From assembly GCA_044226865.1 (NCBI GenBank), contig JBGAGE010000006.1, positions 124,001 to 188,000 on the forward strand: 64,000 nt of DNA, in the 5' to 3' direction. A model generated the notes under the pieces. It did no database searches. It saw only the letters and a list, made by a program, of their open reading frames with translations, and was not told where the DNA came from. Positions 7,801-16,263 of the stretch are shown here, piece after piece; the stretch's first letter is position 1, and each line of letters starts with the position of its first letter. Origin of the DNA: TMP-86 sp044226865 (lineage in GTDB: Bacteria; Pseudomonadota; Gammaproteobacteria; Steroidobacterales; Steroidobacteraceae). A program made the translations under genes and the position numbers.

Positions 7801-8446
7801 GGCCGATGGGGTCGAAGATGGCCGACCAGAAGTGCTCGACCGTGCGGGTGGCGCCATAGACGGTGATGCCCACGAGATAGATGATGAACAGCACCACGCC
7901 CTGCAGGTACACCACGAACAGGCTCCGGGTGAGCGCGCCGATGGCGAAGAACACCGAGCCGAGCACGAACACCTGGATCACGACGATGGTCAGGAAGGGC
8001 TGCAGGTACCACCACAAGTGGTTGGGCCCGATACGCGAGTGATCGGCCCAGGGGGCGAGGGTCCCGAGCCAGGTGCCCAGGAGGAGCCCTGAGAACACGA
8101 ACAGCGTGGTGACCAGCGATCCGCTCCAGCGTCCGCCCAGGTAGCCAGAGCGCGAAATGGGCTTGGTGAACAGGATCTGCGTGGTGTCGCGCTGGAAATC
8201 CCGCAGCACCGAGGTGCCGAAGATGGCGGCGATGACGATCACGCCGAACAGGCAAGCGAAGATGTCATTGATCGTGTTGGCCCACGGACCGTTGAGCAGC
8301 ACCTTGCCGTTCCCGCTGCCCACCGGGCCGAAGCTCTCGCTCGCCACGCACAGGAACGAGAATAGTGTCCACATCCCGAAGTAGATCCAGGTGGACGGGC
8401 TCTTGAAGCGGAACTTCAGCTCGAAACGGAAGAATTCGCGGAACAT
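4802..8446 (-). CDS. ABC transporter permease fused to M1-family aminopeptidase
   Basis: 1214 residues. The first half is an ABC-2 type permease with about twelve membrane segments (for example FACLFGVIVIAAIFGTSVL and ALGLFLLGALGSGGWFYY). The second half, from about residue 620, is an M1 metallopeptidase with the zinc motif HELAHQWWGH near residue 950 and the downstream Glu ligand in MMSETLAQYSAYML. This fusion is a known but functionally uncharacterised architecture. The ATPase gene lies 19 bases upstream and is surely its partner. Coupling export or lipoprotein handling to extracytoplasmic peptide trimming is inference. The gene starts ATGTTCCGCG at 8446 after a GGGAGCGATGC stretch. Confidence 0.9.
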   Translation of the reverse strand: MFREFFRFELKFRFKSPSTWIYFGMWTLFSFLCVASESFGPVGSGNGKVLLNGPWANTINDIFACLFGVIVIAAIFGTSVLRDFQRDTTQILFTKPISRSGYLGGRWSGSLVTTLFVFSGLLLGTWLGTLAPWADHSRIGPNHLWWYLQPFLTIVVIQVFVLGSVFFAIGALTRSLFVVYLQGVVLFIIYLVGITVYGATRTVEHFWSAIFDPIGLLLDRAITRYWSVHEQNTQLLPWDFSGYSPGVLLYNRLLWVGVALAVLAALWALFPLSVEQLTVRSQGKRAARAREEQEQGSRRSFVTVALPTVHTATGMAAAWQQFRSLSALRIRNILHEVPFWGMVIALIAFAVNNGAFAGRMDGANVWPVTYLMLQAVEGGATLFFYIVAALYAAELVWKERDTRFDGIHDALPLGGAIDWGSKLLAIAFVEVVLLLLTMLVGIVMQAIAGYYHFELWQYVQELFFVTFPQLIAFAMFALFVQTMVPNKFIGHGIVIGLFALQPVLYNFGLENTLLLIGGVPAYTYSDMNGYGHFVPALAWGISYWFCLFALLGVVSIAFARRGPDVSWGSRLKVARQRLPSLAPALGLFLLGALGSGGWFYYNAHVLNDYRDSKLGRSLQADYERNFKKYEDLPQPKITAVDANIDIDPARRAFSGNGTFTLQNKTAAPIRQIHVRDGQETVRSVSFDRKFRQVNRAPLNMYCIYELEQPLQPGESVQMRFTLGHDSPGFRDGHELAQFAYNGTFFDMGFFPGIGYDADGELDDPRRRREEGLGELKNMAPRGDPVQSRVNLFSPQSDWITYHTVVSTSDDQIAIAPGYLQRDWHDKGRHYYEYSMGTTRMADFFAYLSGRYAVRKDVHPTPTGPVNLEVYYDPAHTFNVDQMLATARDGLDYFGKNFAPYQFGQFRIMEFPRYRSFAQSFANTVPFSEAIGFITRLKKPTDVDLTYFVTAHELAHQWWGHQLIGGRVAGSNMMSETLAQYSAYMLMQRHFGKDYMRVVMRHFLDRYLRGRAGEVRHERPLALVEREDYVWYSKGGQIMYTLADYVGEDKINLALHNFLMAHRYANATTDQDEPYPDTRDLVAALREQTPAEYQYLIDDGFDRIVLYDDKAQSATARKRPDGKYEVTLEAQARKTQVDGEGVESPMPLADYIEVGVFAGSKEQPKVLYLEKRKLTRERETFTVVVDQAPTLAGIDPWNKLIDRIPEDNLVEVAGK

Positions 8447-8465
8447 GCATCGCTCCCTGGCGGTT

Positions 8466-9347
8466 TCAGCGCGCGCCGTGGCGGGCGAGGTTCAGGAAGT
8501 AGACGTCCTCGAGCGAGGAGGGCACGGGCGTGAAGCCCGCGCCCGGCATGCTCGGCGCGAACACGCGGATCTCGTGCTGACCGCCGACCAGGTGCGTGCT
8601 GATGATGTTCAGGTCCTTCTCGGCGGCGCGCAGTTCATCGTCGCTTGCGAGCACGCGTGACCAGACCTGACCCTCGAGCGAGCGCAGCGCATCGTTCGGC
8701 GCGCCTTCGAGCAGCACGCGGCCGCGCGCGATGATGGCCATTTGCGAGCACAGCTCGCGCACGTCATCCACGATGTGCGTGGAGAGAATCACCGTCACGT
8801 TGCGGCCGATGGAGGCGAGCAGGTTCAGGAAGCGGTTGCGCTCGGCCGGGTCGAGGCCGGCGGTGGGCTCATCGACGATGATGAGCTTAGGGTTGGCGAG
8901 CAGCGCCTGCGCGATGCCGAAGCGCTGCTTCATGCCACCCGAGTAGGTGGCCAACGCCTTCTTGCGCGCATCCCACAGGTTGGTCTGATGCAGCAGGGCA
9001 TCGACCATCTCGCGCCGCTCGCCGGCGGACACGATGCCCTTGAGCGTGGCCAGGTGATGCAGCATGTCGTGCGCGGAGACCTTGGGGTAGACGCCGAATT
9101 CTTGAGGGAGGTAGCCCAGGACGCGGCGGATCTCGTCCTTTTGCTTGAGCACGTCGATGCCATCGAGATCGATGCTGCCGGCGTCGGGTTCCTGCAAGGT
9201 GGCGATTGTGCGCATCAGGGAGCTCTTGCCGGCACCGTTCGGGCCCAGCAGGCCGAACATGTTGTTGCCGATGGTGAGGGTGAGGTCGTCGAGGGCTTTG
9301 ACGCCGTTGGAATAGGTTTTGGAGAGACCTTGGATCTTGACCGTCAT
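8466..9347 (-). CDS. ABC transporter ATP-binding protein
   Basis: 293 residues with Walker A GLLGPNGAGKSS (about residues 33-44), the Q-loop in LPQEFGVYP, signature YSGGMKQRFG, Walker B LIIVDEPTAGLD and the H-loop STHIVDD. It belongs to the ABC-2/drug-export-type ATPases. The last 80 residues form a small C-terminal domain. It is the first gene of a two-gene operon with the permease/M1 peptidase, and supplies ATP hydrolysis for it. Start ATG at 9347 is preceded by AGGGAGCAAGGC. Confidence 0.93.
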   Translation of the reverse strand: MTVKIQGLSKTYSNGVKALDDLTLTIGNNMFGLLGPNGAGKSSLMRTIATLQEPDAGSIDLDGIDVLKQKDEIRRVLGYLPQEFGVYPKVSAHDMLHHLATLKGIVSAGERREMVDALLHQTNLWDARKKALATYSGGMKQRFGIAQALLANPKLIIVDEPTAGLDPAERNRFLNLLASIGRNVTVILSTHIVDDVRELCSQMAIIARGRVLLEGAPNDALRSLEGQVWSRVLASDDELRAAEKDLNIISTHLVGGQHEIRVFAPSMPGAGFTPVPSSLEDVYFLNLARHGAR

Positions 9348-9577
9348 GCCTTGCTCCCTGGAGATGCGGTGGGCGGTGTGCCTGGGTTGTGCGGATTAGC
9401 TTACGTTATCGCTCGGTGGGTGGGTTGTCCGAGATGATGACCGGCGCGCGGACGTAAGTGACCGAAGGTGATCATGCTCTGCGCACGAGTCGCGAATCTG
9501 GGTGAACGCGAAGGTTATTGAACTTCCCTGAAATCGGCTGGCCGGGGATCATTGAGGCAGGCACTCGGAGCGATTCC

Positions 9578-9607
9578 TTGAGCCGGCTTTTCATACAGCT
9601 ATATAAT
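9578..9607 (+). promoter_or_regulatory. Sigma70-type promoter of the toxin-antitoxin pair
   Basis: TTGAGC (9578-9583), an 18-base spacer and a perfect TATAAT (9602-9607) stand 29 bases before the GTG start. A strong AAGGAGG ribosome site lies at 9624-9631. Confidence 0.65.
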
Positions 9608-9636
9608 GACTTTCTTACAGATAGAAGGAGGCCAGC

Positions 9637-9879
9637 GTGGCAAATCAAAATGCAGATTCGGCTGTGGTCCGTTTGGGGCGCCCTCCGCGCGGATGGGTTC
9701 GTAAGAACCTGCATATCGACCAGCGCAAACTGGACGCTGCGCGTAAAGCGCTCGGGGCCAAGACGGAAACCGAGACTGTGGATGCTGCCCTGGATGCTAT
9801 CGCATTGCGGAAGGAGCTCTCGCGCGGCATTCAACGGGTACGAGCAGCCGGTGGCTTGAAGGATGTTTACCGGGAATAG
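9637..9879 (+). CDS. VapB-like antitoxin
   Basis: 80 residues from a GTG with a strong AAGGAGG upstream. The middle carries an Arc/ribbon-helix-helix-like stretch (KNLHIDQRKLDAARKALGAKTETETVDAALDAI) as in VapB-type antitoxins of COG5450 kind, and the C-terminus (GGLKDVYRE) is a likely toxin-neutralising tail. The PIN-domain gene starts 13 bases after the stop, so they form an operon. It should bind the PIN toxin and repress the promoter at 9578-9607. Confidence 0.75.
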   Translation: MANQNADSAVVRLGRPPRGWVRKNLHIDQRKLDAARKALGAKTETETVDAALDAIALRKELSRGIQRVRAAGGLKDVYRE

Positions 9880-9892
9880 ATTCGGCGAATCG

Positions 9893-10339
9893 ATGACTCG
9901 CAAAGTTGTTCTCGACTCCAATATCTACATCAACGCCATCCGTGATCCTGGCCAGGCAGAGGCCTTGGATGCATTCCTCGAGCGCCATGCCCCGGTTACC
10001 TACATGAGTGCGGTGGTGATGCAGGAATTGCGGGCTGGCGCGGTCACGGATCGTGCTGCGCGTGCAGTGGACAACGGGATTTTTCAGGCGTTCGAGCGCC
10101 GCGGGCGCGTGGTCGGCCCATCCGTGTTTGCATTCAAGGAGTGCGGACGCATTCTGGCCGCGTTGTTCCGGCAGGACGGCGTTCGCTTCACCGAGCGGCC
10201 TCGCTCCCTGGTCAACGATATCTTGATCGCTGCGTCGTGCCGGGAAAGCGGCATGACGCTGATTACCGAAGATATGGGTTTCAGGAACATCAAGCCGTAT
10301 CTTCGCGGCTTCGCGTTTGCGCCGCCGTGGCCCGCCTGA
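9893..10339 (+). CDS. PIN-domain toxin, VapC-like
   Basis: 148 residues from the ATG at 9893, chosen because the PIN fold begins at once: VVLDSNIYINA with catalytic Asp8, then MQELRAG (Glu), and the acidic cluster in SLVNDILIAAS and TEDMGF. PIN domains are Mg-dependent ribonucleases; VapC toxins cut tRNA or rRNA to stop growth. The antitoxin gene is directly upstream. The RNA target cannot be read from the sequence. Confidence 0.8.
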   Translation: MTRKVVLDSNIYINAIRDPGQAEALDAFLERHAPVTYMSAVVMQELRAGAVTDRAARAVDNGIFQAFERRGRVVGPSVFAFKECGRILAALFRQDGVRFTERPRSLVNDILIAASCRESGMTLITEDMGFRNIKPYLRGFAFAPPWPA

Positions 10340-10451
10340 AACGGGAAGCACCGCCGGTCGATGTCAATCTAACCACTTGCGAATAATTTGAATGTGATTC
10401 AATCTTCGTCCGCTGGAAACGTTCGCCACGTAACCCCAACGGACAATAATC

Positions 10452-12599
10452 ATGACAAAGTCGTTGCTTTCGTTCCTCGTAGTGGGATTGGCATGGACCG
10501 CGACGGCCGCAGGCGTTCAGCCCGGGGTCTACTCCGAAGCCCAGGCCGCCACCGGCAAGCGCGTCTACGATGAGAGCTGCGGTGAATGCCATCACCTCAC
10601 CCTCAAGGGCACCGGTCACGCCCCCGAACTGGCTGGCCCCAACTTCCTGGCCAAGTGGGGTGAGCTGCCGGTATCCGATCTATATAAGAAGATAGTCGCG
10701 ACCATGCCGCCGACCGCTCCGCATTCGATTCCGGAGGGCACCGGGGTGGCGCTGACGGCGCACATCCTGCGCGTCAACGGCGCGGCGGCCGGGGACAAGG
10801 AATTGAAGGCCGATGCGGGTGTTTCCATCGGGCGCGCCTCGATGGGCGACCGCTGGGATCCGGCCATGGCCAAGCAGGCGGCCAATTCCAAGGGTGACAC
10901 CAAGTGGAACAGCTGGCGGGGCGCCGGCAGCATCGCGGGGGACGCGGAGCGCGCCCATGGCTTCGTCAATAAAGAAGTGCCGAATTTCCGGCCCGTCACC
11001 GATGCCATGCTGAGCGATCCGCCCGCGGCGGATTGGCTGAGCTGGCGGCGCACGCTGGACGGGCAGGGCTACAGCCCGCTCACCCAGGTGACGCGCAAGA
11101 ACGTCCGCAAGCTCAAGCTGGCCTGGGTCATGAGCATGCACGACGGTTCCAACCAGGGAACGCCGTTGGTCCATGACGGCGTCATGTACCTCACCCACCC
11201 GGGCAACATCATCCAGGCCATCGACGCGGCGACCGGAGATCTCATTTGGGAATACGCCTACGCGTATCCGGCCGAGTCCAAGACCTTGGGCGGGCCGACG
11301 CGCAACATCGCGCTTTATAAAGACAAGATCTTCATGAGCACGTACGACGCCGCACTGGTGGCGATCGATGCGCGCACCGGCAAGCAGCTGTGGCGGACGG
11401 TCAAGGCGGACTTCACCCAAGGCTATACCCACACGGCTGGCCCGGTGGTGGGCGGCGGGGTGGTCATGAGTGGCATCAACGGCTGCGAGCGCTTCAAGAA
11501 GGGCGGCTGCTTCATCACCGGGCATGATCCCGATACGGGCAAGGAGCTGTGGCGCACGTCCACCATCGCGCTGCCCGGCGATCCGAACGATGCCTCCTGG
11601 GGTGGTCAGCCGCCGGAATTCCGTGCGGGCGGTGACAACTGGATCGCCGGCAGCTACGACCCGAAGCTCAACTTGTTCTACCTGGGCACGGCGCAGGCCA
11701 AGCCGTGGGTGGCGGCGAGCCGGCACATGTCGGCGCAGGATGCGGCGCTGTACACGGACTCGACCCTGGCGCTGGATGCCAAGACCGGCAAGATGGTCTG
11801 GTACTACCAGCACGTTTCCGGGGAAACGTTGGACATGGATACGGTGTTCGAGCGCGTGCTCGTCGACCTGGGCGGCAAGCCCTATGTGGTGACCATCGGC
11901 AAGGACGGCATCCTGTGGAAGCTGGATCGCGCCAACGGCAAGTTCGTGGATTTCACCGAGACCATCTACCAGAACATGTTCCTGCCGCTCGATAAGACAA
12001 CCGGCAAGCTCAAGTATCGCCAGGACATCATCGACGCCAAGATCAATGATCCGGTGTCGGTGTGCCCGAGCATCTACGGCGGGCACAACTGGCAGGCGAC
12101 GGCCTACAACCCGCCGTCGCATTCGCTCATCATCCCGCTGCAACAGTTGTGCGCCGATGTCGTGGGCCGCGAAGTCAAGTTCGTGGAAGGCTACGGCGGC
12201 TATGGCGGGGATTCGCGCGTGTTCGAGATGCCGGGCAGCAACGGCATGCTGGGCCGCCTCAGCGCCTGGGACCTCGATGGCATGAAGCAGCGCTGGACGC
12301 ACACCCAGCGCGCCATGTTCCTCACGGGCGTGCTGACCACGGCCGGCGGGCTCGCGTTCGTCGGCGACCTGGACCGCTACTTCAAGGCCTTCGATGTCGA
12401 TACGGGCAAGGTGCTGTGGCAAACGCGCCTCGGCTCACCGCTCCATGGATATCCGGTGAGCTACGCCGTCAACGGCAAGCAATACATCGCGGTGCCGGCG
12501 GGCATGGGGGTGTTCAAGTTGATGACGGCGCAGCAAAGCCCGGACATCTACCAGCCGCAGGGCGGCAACGCCATCTACGTGTTCGAGCTGGGGGAATGA
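10452..12599 (+). CDS. PQQ-dependent dehydrogenase with N-terminal cytochrome c domain
   Basis: 715 residues. Residues 1-20 form a Sec signal (LLSFLVVGLAWTATAAG). A cytochrome c domain follows with CGECHH near residue 43 as the covalent haem site. From about residue 185 comes an eight-bladed quinoprotein propeller with repeated W-motif blades (AIDAATGDLIWEY, AIDARTGKQLWRT, ALDAKTGKMVWYY, AFDVDTGKVLWQT). It likely oxidises an alcohol or aldehyde in the periplasm and passes electrons to its own haem. Classical quinohaemoprotein alcohol dehydrogenases carry the haem domain at the C-terminus, so this order is reversed. It is followed by a REP-like palindrome and a convergent gene. Substrate is unknown; no pqq biosynthesis gene is in the window. 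Confidence 0.88.
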   Translation: MTKSLLSFLVVGLAWTATAAGVQPGVYSEAQAATGKRVYDESCGECHHLTLKGTGHAPELAGPNFLAKWGELPVSDLYKKIVATMPPTAPHSIPEGTGVALTAHILRVNGAAAGDKELKADAGVSIGRASMGDRWDPAMAKQAANSKGDTKWNSWRGAGSIAGDAERAHGFVNKEVPNFRPVTDAMLSDPPAADWLSWRRTLDGQGYSPLTQVTRKNVRKLKLAWVMSMHDGSNQGTPLVHDGVMYLTHPGNIIQAIDAATGDLIWEYAYAYPAESKTLGGPTRNIALYKDKIFMSTYDAALVAIDARTGKQLWRTVKADFTQGYTHTAGPVVGGGVVMSGINGCERFKKGGCFITGHDPDTGKELWRTSTIALPGDPNDASWGGQPPEFRAGGDNWIAGSYDPKLNLFYLGTAQAKPWVAASRHMSAQDAALYTDSTLALDAKTGKMVWYYQHVSGETLDMDTVFERVLVDLGGKPYVVTIGKDGILWKLDRANGKFVDFTETIYQNMFLPLDKTTGKLKYRQDIIDAKINDPVSVCPSIYGGHNWQATAYNPPSHSLIIPLQQLCADVVGREVKFVEGYGGYGGDSRVFEMPGSNGMLGRLSAWDLDGMKQRWTHTQRAMFLTGVLTTAGGLAFVGDLDRYFKAFDVDTGKVLWQTRLGSPLHGYPVSYAVNGKQYIAVPAGMGVFKLMTAQQSPDIYQPQGGNAIYVFELGE

Positions 12600-12607
12600 T
12601 GCTGCGG

Positions 12608-12623
12608 CGTTTCCGCGGAAACG
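12608..12623. repeat. REP-like palindrome, copy 1
   Basis: Perfect 16-base palindrome CGTTTCCGCGGAAACG lying between two convergent genes. A degenerate copy (CGTTTCTGCGGAAAGC, 12644-12659) sits 20 bases further, with a small inverted repeat CTTC...GAAG between them. Confidence 0.75.
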
Positions 12624-12658
12624 CGGGCTTCCGCTGAAGAGCGCGTTTCTGCGGAAAG

Positions 12659-13654
12659 CTACACGCGGTACGTGCGTGCCGCGGTGTCGTGCAGCAGGGC
12701 TGCGCGCTCCGCGGCGCTGCCCTCGCGCGCGATGCGCTTGAAGGCGTTCCATAGGGTGACGTACGAGCACGACGGGCTGTCGATGGGCCAGTTGCTCTCG
12801 AACATGCAGCGGCTGGCGTCGAACAATTCGATGCAGGTTCGGTAGTACGGCCCGATCGCCTCGACGAGTTCGGCCGAGGAGGGCGGTGAGGGACGCTTAT
12901 GGAAGCCGAACCCGGCCATCGTCATGGTCCTGCCGCCGAGCTTCATCAGCACGTTCGGGCACTTGGCCAGTTCCACCATGCTCGCGCGCCACTCGGCGAA
13001 CACCTGGCCGCGGTCCGCGGCGTAGGGGCCTACCCCCAAGGGGCCGGCCATGTGATTCAGGATGATCGTCGCCTCGGGCACCGCCGCCGCCAGTTCCGCA
13101 AGTTCCGGAATCTGCGGGTGGAATACCCAGGCATCGAAGCTCAAGCCCTGCCGTGCCAGGCATTTGACGCCGGCGCGAAATTCAGAGGTCCGCAACAGAT
13201 AGCGCGGCGGATGCTTGTGGGACTTGCGCACCTGGTCGCTGGCATCCCACGCACTCACATGCCGCACGCCGCGAAAGCGCTGGCTGGCACGCCGATGCGC
13301 CTCGAGCACCGGCAGTACGGCATCGCCCAGGGTGAGGTCCGCGAACGCGACGATGCCTGCGGCGATGCGGGTCTCGGGGTGGACCTTGTCGTTGGCGGCG
13401 GCGATGCGCTCGACGAACTCGGTTTCCCCCACCGGCTGCAGCTCCACCGGTCCATCGCTGCGATAGTGCTGCTCGCATTCCACGAACACCGTGGAAACGA
13501 CCCGGTGCCCGCCGCCCAGGTCCGCCATCAATTCCTCGGCGAGGTAGCGACTGTCAGGAAATTCCCAGACGTGATGATGCGGATCGCACACCGGCAGCTC
13601 GGGATCGATGGCCTCTTCCCGCCCGCGCGCTAGCCAGGCGGATCGATCGCTCAT
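12659..13654 (-). CDS. Amidohydrolase family protein (amidohydrolase-2 type)
   Basis: 331 residues from the ATG at 13654, whose first bases overlap the TetR stop (ATGA), so the two are coupled. The N-terminal VCDPHHHVWEF carries the HxH metal motif of the TIM-barrel amidohydrolase-2 family; further features are ILNHMAGPLG (His on strand 6) and MFESNWPIDSPSC near the end. Members hydrolyse lactones or decarboxylate aromatic acids. Within this island it may open a ring or lactone intermediate. Longer upstream reading is out of place because it runs through the TetR gene. Confidence 0.8.
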   Translation of the reverse strand: MSDRSAWLARGREEAIDPELPVCDPHHHVWEFPDSRYLAEELMADLGGGHRVVSTVFVECEQHYRSDGPVELQPVGETEFVERIAAANDKVHPETRIAAGIVAFADLTLGDAVLPVLEAHRRASQRFRGVRHVSAWDASDQVRKSHKHPPRYLLRTSEFRAGVKCLARQGLSFDAWVFHPQIPELAELAAAVPEATIILNHMAGPLGVGPYAADRGQVFAEWRASMVELAKCPNVLMKLGGRTMTMAGFGFHKRPSPPSSAELVEAIGPYYRTCIELFDASRCMFESNWPIDSPSCSYVTLWNAFKRIAREGSAAERAALLHDTAARTYRV

Positions 13655-14256
13655 GGGCGCTTGCGCGGAGCTTTCCGGACGGCAGTGGGCATGGGCAGGT
13701 CGGCCAGGCGCATCATCTCGAGATAAAACAGCTTGCGCGCCTTGTGGGGTGCGAGGCTCTGGTCGAAGTATGCCGCCGTCCGCAGGCCGACGAGCATGGC
13801 ATAGGCGAGCTCGGCAAAACTCCGGGCGTTCGAGGGGCCACAGGGCGACTGTTCGAACAGGCGCCGCAGGTAGTCCTTGCATTCCCGGTCGAGCGCGGCC
13901 TTCTCATGATGCAACTGTTTGTCGTGCACGGCCACGCCGAAGCACTCGAGCATGAAGCCGATCTCGGACTTGGTGATGCCCTTGCCGGCGAAGAACAGAT
14001 CCGCCAGCAATTGGATCTGGCGCGCGGGGGTCTCGCTGCTGATGCCGTTGATGCGCTCGACGATGCGCTGCGCGACATCGGCGAAATACTGGGCGAGGAT
14101 GGCGTTGGTGCCCTGGAAGTAATACAGCAGGTGGCTGGGGGACATGCCGGCCGCGCGTGCGATGTCCGCGAGCGTGGTATTGCTGTATCCCTGCTCGATG
14201 ACGCAATCGTGCAGCGCCGTCAGGATGCTCTGACGCCGCTTGTCACCACGCCGCAT
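13651..14256 (-). CDS. TetR-family transcriptional regulator
   Basis: 201 residues from the ATG at 14256 (MRRGDKRRQSI), chosen because the HTH begins immediately. The DNA-binding domain contains ILTALHDCVIEQGYSNTTLADIARAAGMSPSHLLYYFQGTNAIL in pieces matching TetR_N. The C-terminal ligand domain is helical, and a basic tail (RKAPRKRP) ends the protein. It lies between the SDR and the amidohydrolase in the leftward arm. It is the best candidate to control the divergent promoter region 17035-17294, where adjacent palindromes occur; an acyl-CoA or free substrate would be the expected inducer. Confidence 0.85.
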   Translation of the reverse strand: MRRGDKRRQSILTALHDCVIEQGYSNTTLADIARAAGMSPSHLLYYFQGTNAILAQYFADVAQRIVERINGISSETPARQIQLLADLFFAGKGITKSEIGFMLECFGVAVHDKQLHHEKAALDRECKDYLRRLFEQSPCGPSNARSFAELAYAMLVGLRTAAYFDQSLAPHKARKLFYLEMMRLADLPMPTAVRKAPRKRP

Positions 14257-14332
14257 CGGCGTCGGGTCACTCTGGACTCTGGCTTGCTGGTTTGACAAAA
14301 ACTGATCTCGTTTCCTGGGCGATCCAACGAGC

Positions 14333-15085
14333 CTAGAGCCTGCAGGATTCGCCGCCGTCGATGACGTACACACCCCCGGTGACGAAATTCGACTTGCCGG
14401 AGGAAAGATAGCATACGAGGGGTCCGATTTCGTCACTCACCCCCATCCGGCGCGCCGGGATCTTGCGCGTCCGCCGCGCCAAGAGGTCCGGTGATTCGAG
14501 CACGGCGCGCTGCGCATCGGTGGCGAAGGCGCCGGGCGCAATCGCATTTACCTGCACGCCCTTGGAGGCCCACTCGGCGGCCAGTGCCTTGGTGAATTGC
14601 AGCAATGCGCCCTTGGATGACGAATACGCGACCAGCGTCGCCTTGCCCAGGATCCCCGACGTGGAGGCGACATTCACGATCTTGCCCGAGCCGCGCTCGA
14701 TCATGTGCTGGCCGGCGGCGCGCGTCAGGATCATCGGCGCGAGCACGTTGACCGCCATCACTTCTTGCCACACCGCTTCCGGCTGCTCGAGGAAATTGCC
14801 GGCCGGCGCGATGCCGGCATTGTTGACGACGATGTCCAGGCGCCCGAAGGCCTTGATGGCGGCGGCCGGCAGCGCGGCGACCGCCGCCGGGTCGCGCATG
14901 TCGCAGGGAACCGCGAGCACGTTCTTCCCGGACTTCGCGGCGAGCTCGTTGATCTCATTCGCGGAGCGCGCAGCGGCGAGCACGCGCACGCCTTGTTCCA
15001 GGAGTGCTTCGGCCGAGGCACGGCCGAGCCCGCGCCCGGCGCCGGTGACGATGGCCACCTTGCCGTCCAGTTCGAGGTCGATCAT
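14333..15085 (-). CDS. Short-chain dehydrogenase/reductase
   Basis: 250 residues, classical SDR. TGAGRGLG (about residues 14-21) binds the NAD(P) cofactor, NNAGIA follows strand 4, Ser in VASTSGI and the YSSSK (YxxxK) motif provide the catalytic triad, and IAPGAFATD follows. It ends with the usual GGVYVIDGGES. The start overlaps the acyl-CoA dehydrogenase stop by four bases. Likely oxidises a hydroxy group or reduces a keto group of the island's substrate, as either CoA ester or free compound. Confidence 0.9.
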   Translation of the reverse strand: MIDLELDGKVAIVTGAGRGLGRASAEALLEQGVRVLAAARSANEINELAAKSGKNVLAVPCDMRDPAAVAALPAAAIKAFGRLDIVVNNAGIAPAGNFLEQPEAVWQEVMAVNVLAPMILTRAAGQHMIERGSGKIVNVASTSGILGKATLVAYSSSKGALLQFTKALAAEWASKGVQVNAIAPGAFATDAQRAVLESPDLLARRTRKIPARRMGVSDEIGPLVCYLSSGKSNFVTGGVYVIDGGESCRL

Positions 15086-16212
15086 GGCACGTCCGCGACG
15101 AGCTGCCGCGCGATGCCTAAGCGCAGCACTTCGGACGCGCCTTCATAGATGCGCATGGGCCGCGCCTGCCGGTACAACCGTTCAATCTTCGAATCCCGGA
15201 TCAAACCCCAGCGACCCATCATCTGCACGCAGCGGTCGACCACGCGCGAGGCCATCTCGCTCGCCGCCAATTTGGCCATGGAGGAATGATGGAGCGCGGC
15301 GGCCGGGTCCTGCAGCGCGCGGTGCGCGGCGCGGTAGGTGAGGAGCCGCGCCATTTCGATCTCGGTGGCGCAATCGGCCAGCATCTGCGCGACGGGACCG
15401 AGCCGTGCCAGCGGCCGGCCGAATTGCTCGCGCTTGCGCGTGTGGCGCACGGCTTCCTCCAGCGCTGCCTGCGCGAGGCCCACCGCCGCGCCCGCCACGG
15501 AAATCCGGAACACGCCCAGCGTCGCCAGCATCAGCTCCAGCCCTTGTCCGGGCTTACCCAGGCGCGCGGAGGCCGGCAGGCTGACATTGTTGAAGTCGAG
15601 CTCGCCGAGCACGTGCGGCGCGATCAGCTCCGGGGAGGCGCTGATGGTGATGCCCTTGAGCGAGGAGGGCACGAGCACCATGGAGTAACCCGCACCTTCC
15701 TTCGCGAACACCACGAAGAACGCGGCCGCGCTGCCATTGGAAATGAAGGACTTCGCACCGTTCAGCACGAACCCCGAGCCGCTGGCTTTCAATTCGGTGG
15801 TGACGCCTTTGAGATCCGACCCTGCGCCGGGCTCCGTCAGCGCGAGCGCCGCCAGGGCCTCCGCGCGGCCCACTTTCGGCAGCCATTCGGCGCGTTGTTC
15901 CGGCGAGCCGGCCACGGTGATCGCATAGCTGCCGATGCCCTGCAAGGCGAACAGCGAATCCGCATGGGAACTGGTGGCCATGAGGACTTCGCGCACCAGG
16001 CAGATGGCCAGCGGGTCCAGCCGCTCGCCGCGTCCGCCGAACTGGGCGGGGACCATGAGCGAAGACAGGTTGCTCTTCTGCAGGGCGGCGAGCACCGCCG
16101 GATGTACCTGGCTGGACTCGTCCGCTTCCGCGGCCACGGCCTCGATGCTTCGCGTGAAGGCGCGAGCCTCCTGTTGCAACGCAACGTATGGAGCGTCAAG
16201 TTCGAAGTTCAT
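15082..16212 (-). CDS. Acyl-CoA dehydrogenase
   Basis: 376 residues, full-length ACAD. It has the N-terminal helical domain, the beta domain with ALALTEPGAGSDLKG and FISNGSAA (FAD and substrate contacts), and the C-terminal helical domain with RKREQFGRPLA. IYEGASEVLRLGIARQL near residue 355 carries the Glu that acts as base in many members. It introduces the alpha-beta double bond in an acyl-CoA and passes electrons to ETF. It lies in the leftward operon between an enoyl-CoA hydratase (upstream) and SDR (downstream, 4-base overlap). Confidence 0.92.
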   Translation of the reverse strand: MNFELDAPYVALQQEARAFTRSIEAVAAEADESSQVHPAVLAALQKSNLSSLMVPAQFGGRGERLDPLAICLVREVLMATSSHADSLFALQGIGSYAITVAGSPEQRAEWLPKVGRAEALAALALTEPGAGSDLKGVTTELKASGSGFVLNGAKSFISNGSAAAFFVVFAKEGAGYSMVLVPSSLKGITISASPELIAPHVLGELDFNNVSLPASARLGKPGQGLELMLATLGVFRISVAGAAVGLAQAALEEAVRHTRKREQFGRPLARLGPVAQMLADCATEIEMARLLTYRAAHRALQDPAAALHHSSMAKLAASEMASRVVDRCVQMMGRWGLIRDSKIERLYRQARPMRIYEGASEVLRLGIARQLVADVP

Positions 16213-16263
16213 GATGTGTACTTTTTATTGTTGAGTGGATGGTTGGCCGCCGCATCGAGCGGA

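Noticed and set aside
10680..12422. Long leftward frame of 580 codons opposite the PQQ dehydrogenase.
   Set aside because: Antisense shadow of a gene with complete family motifs.
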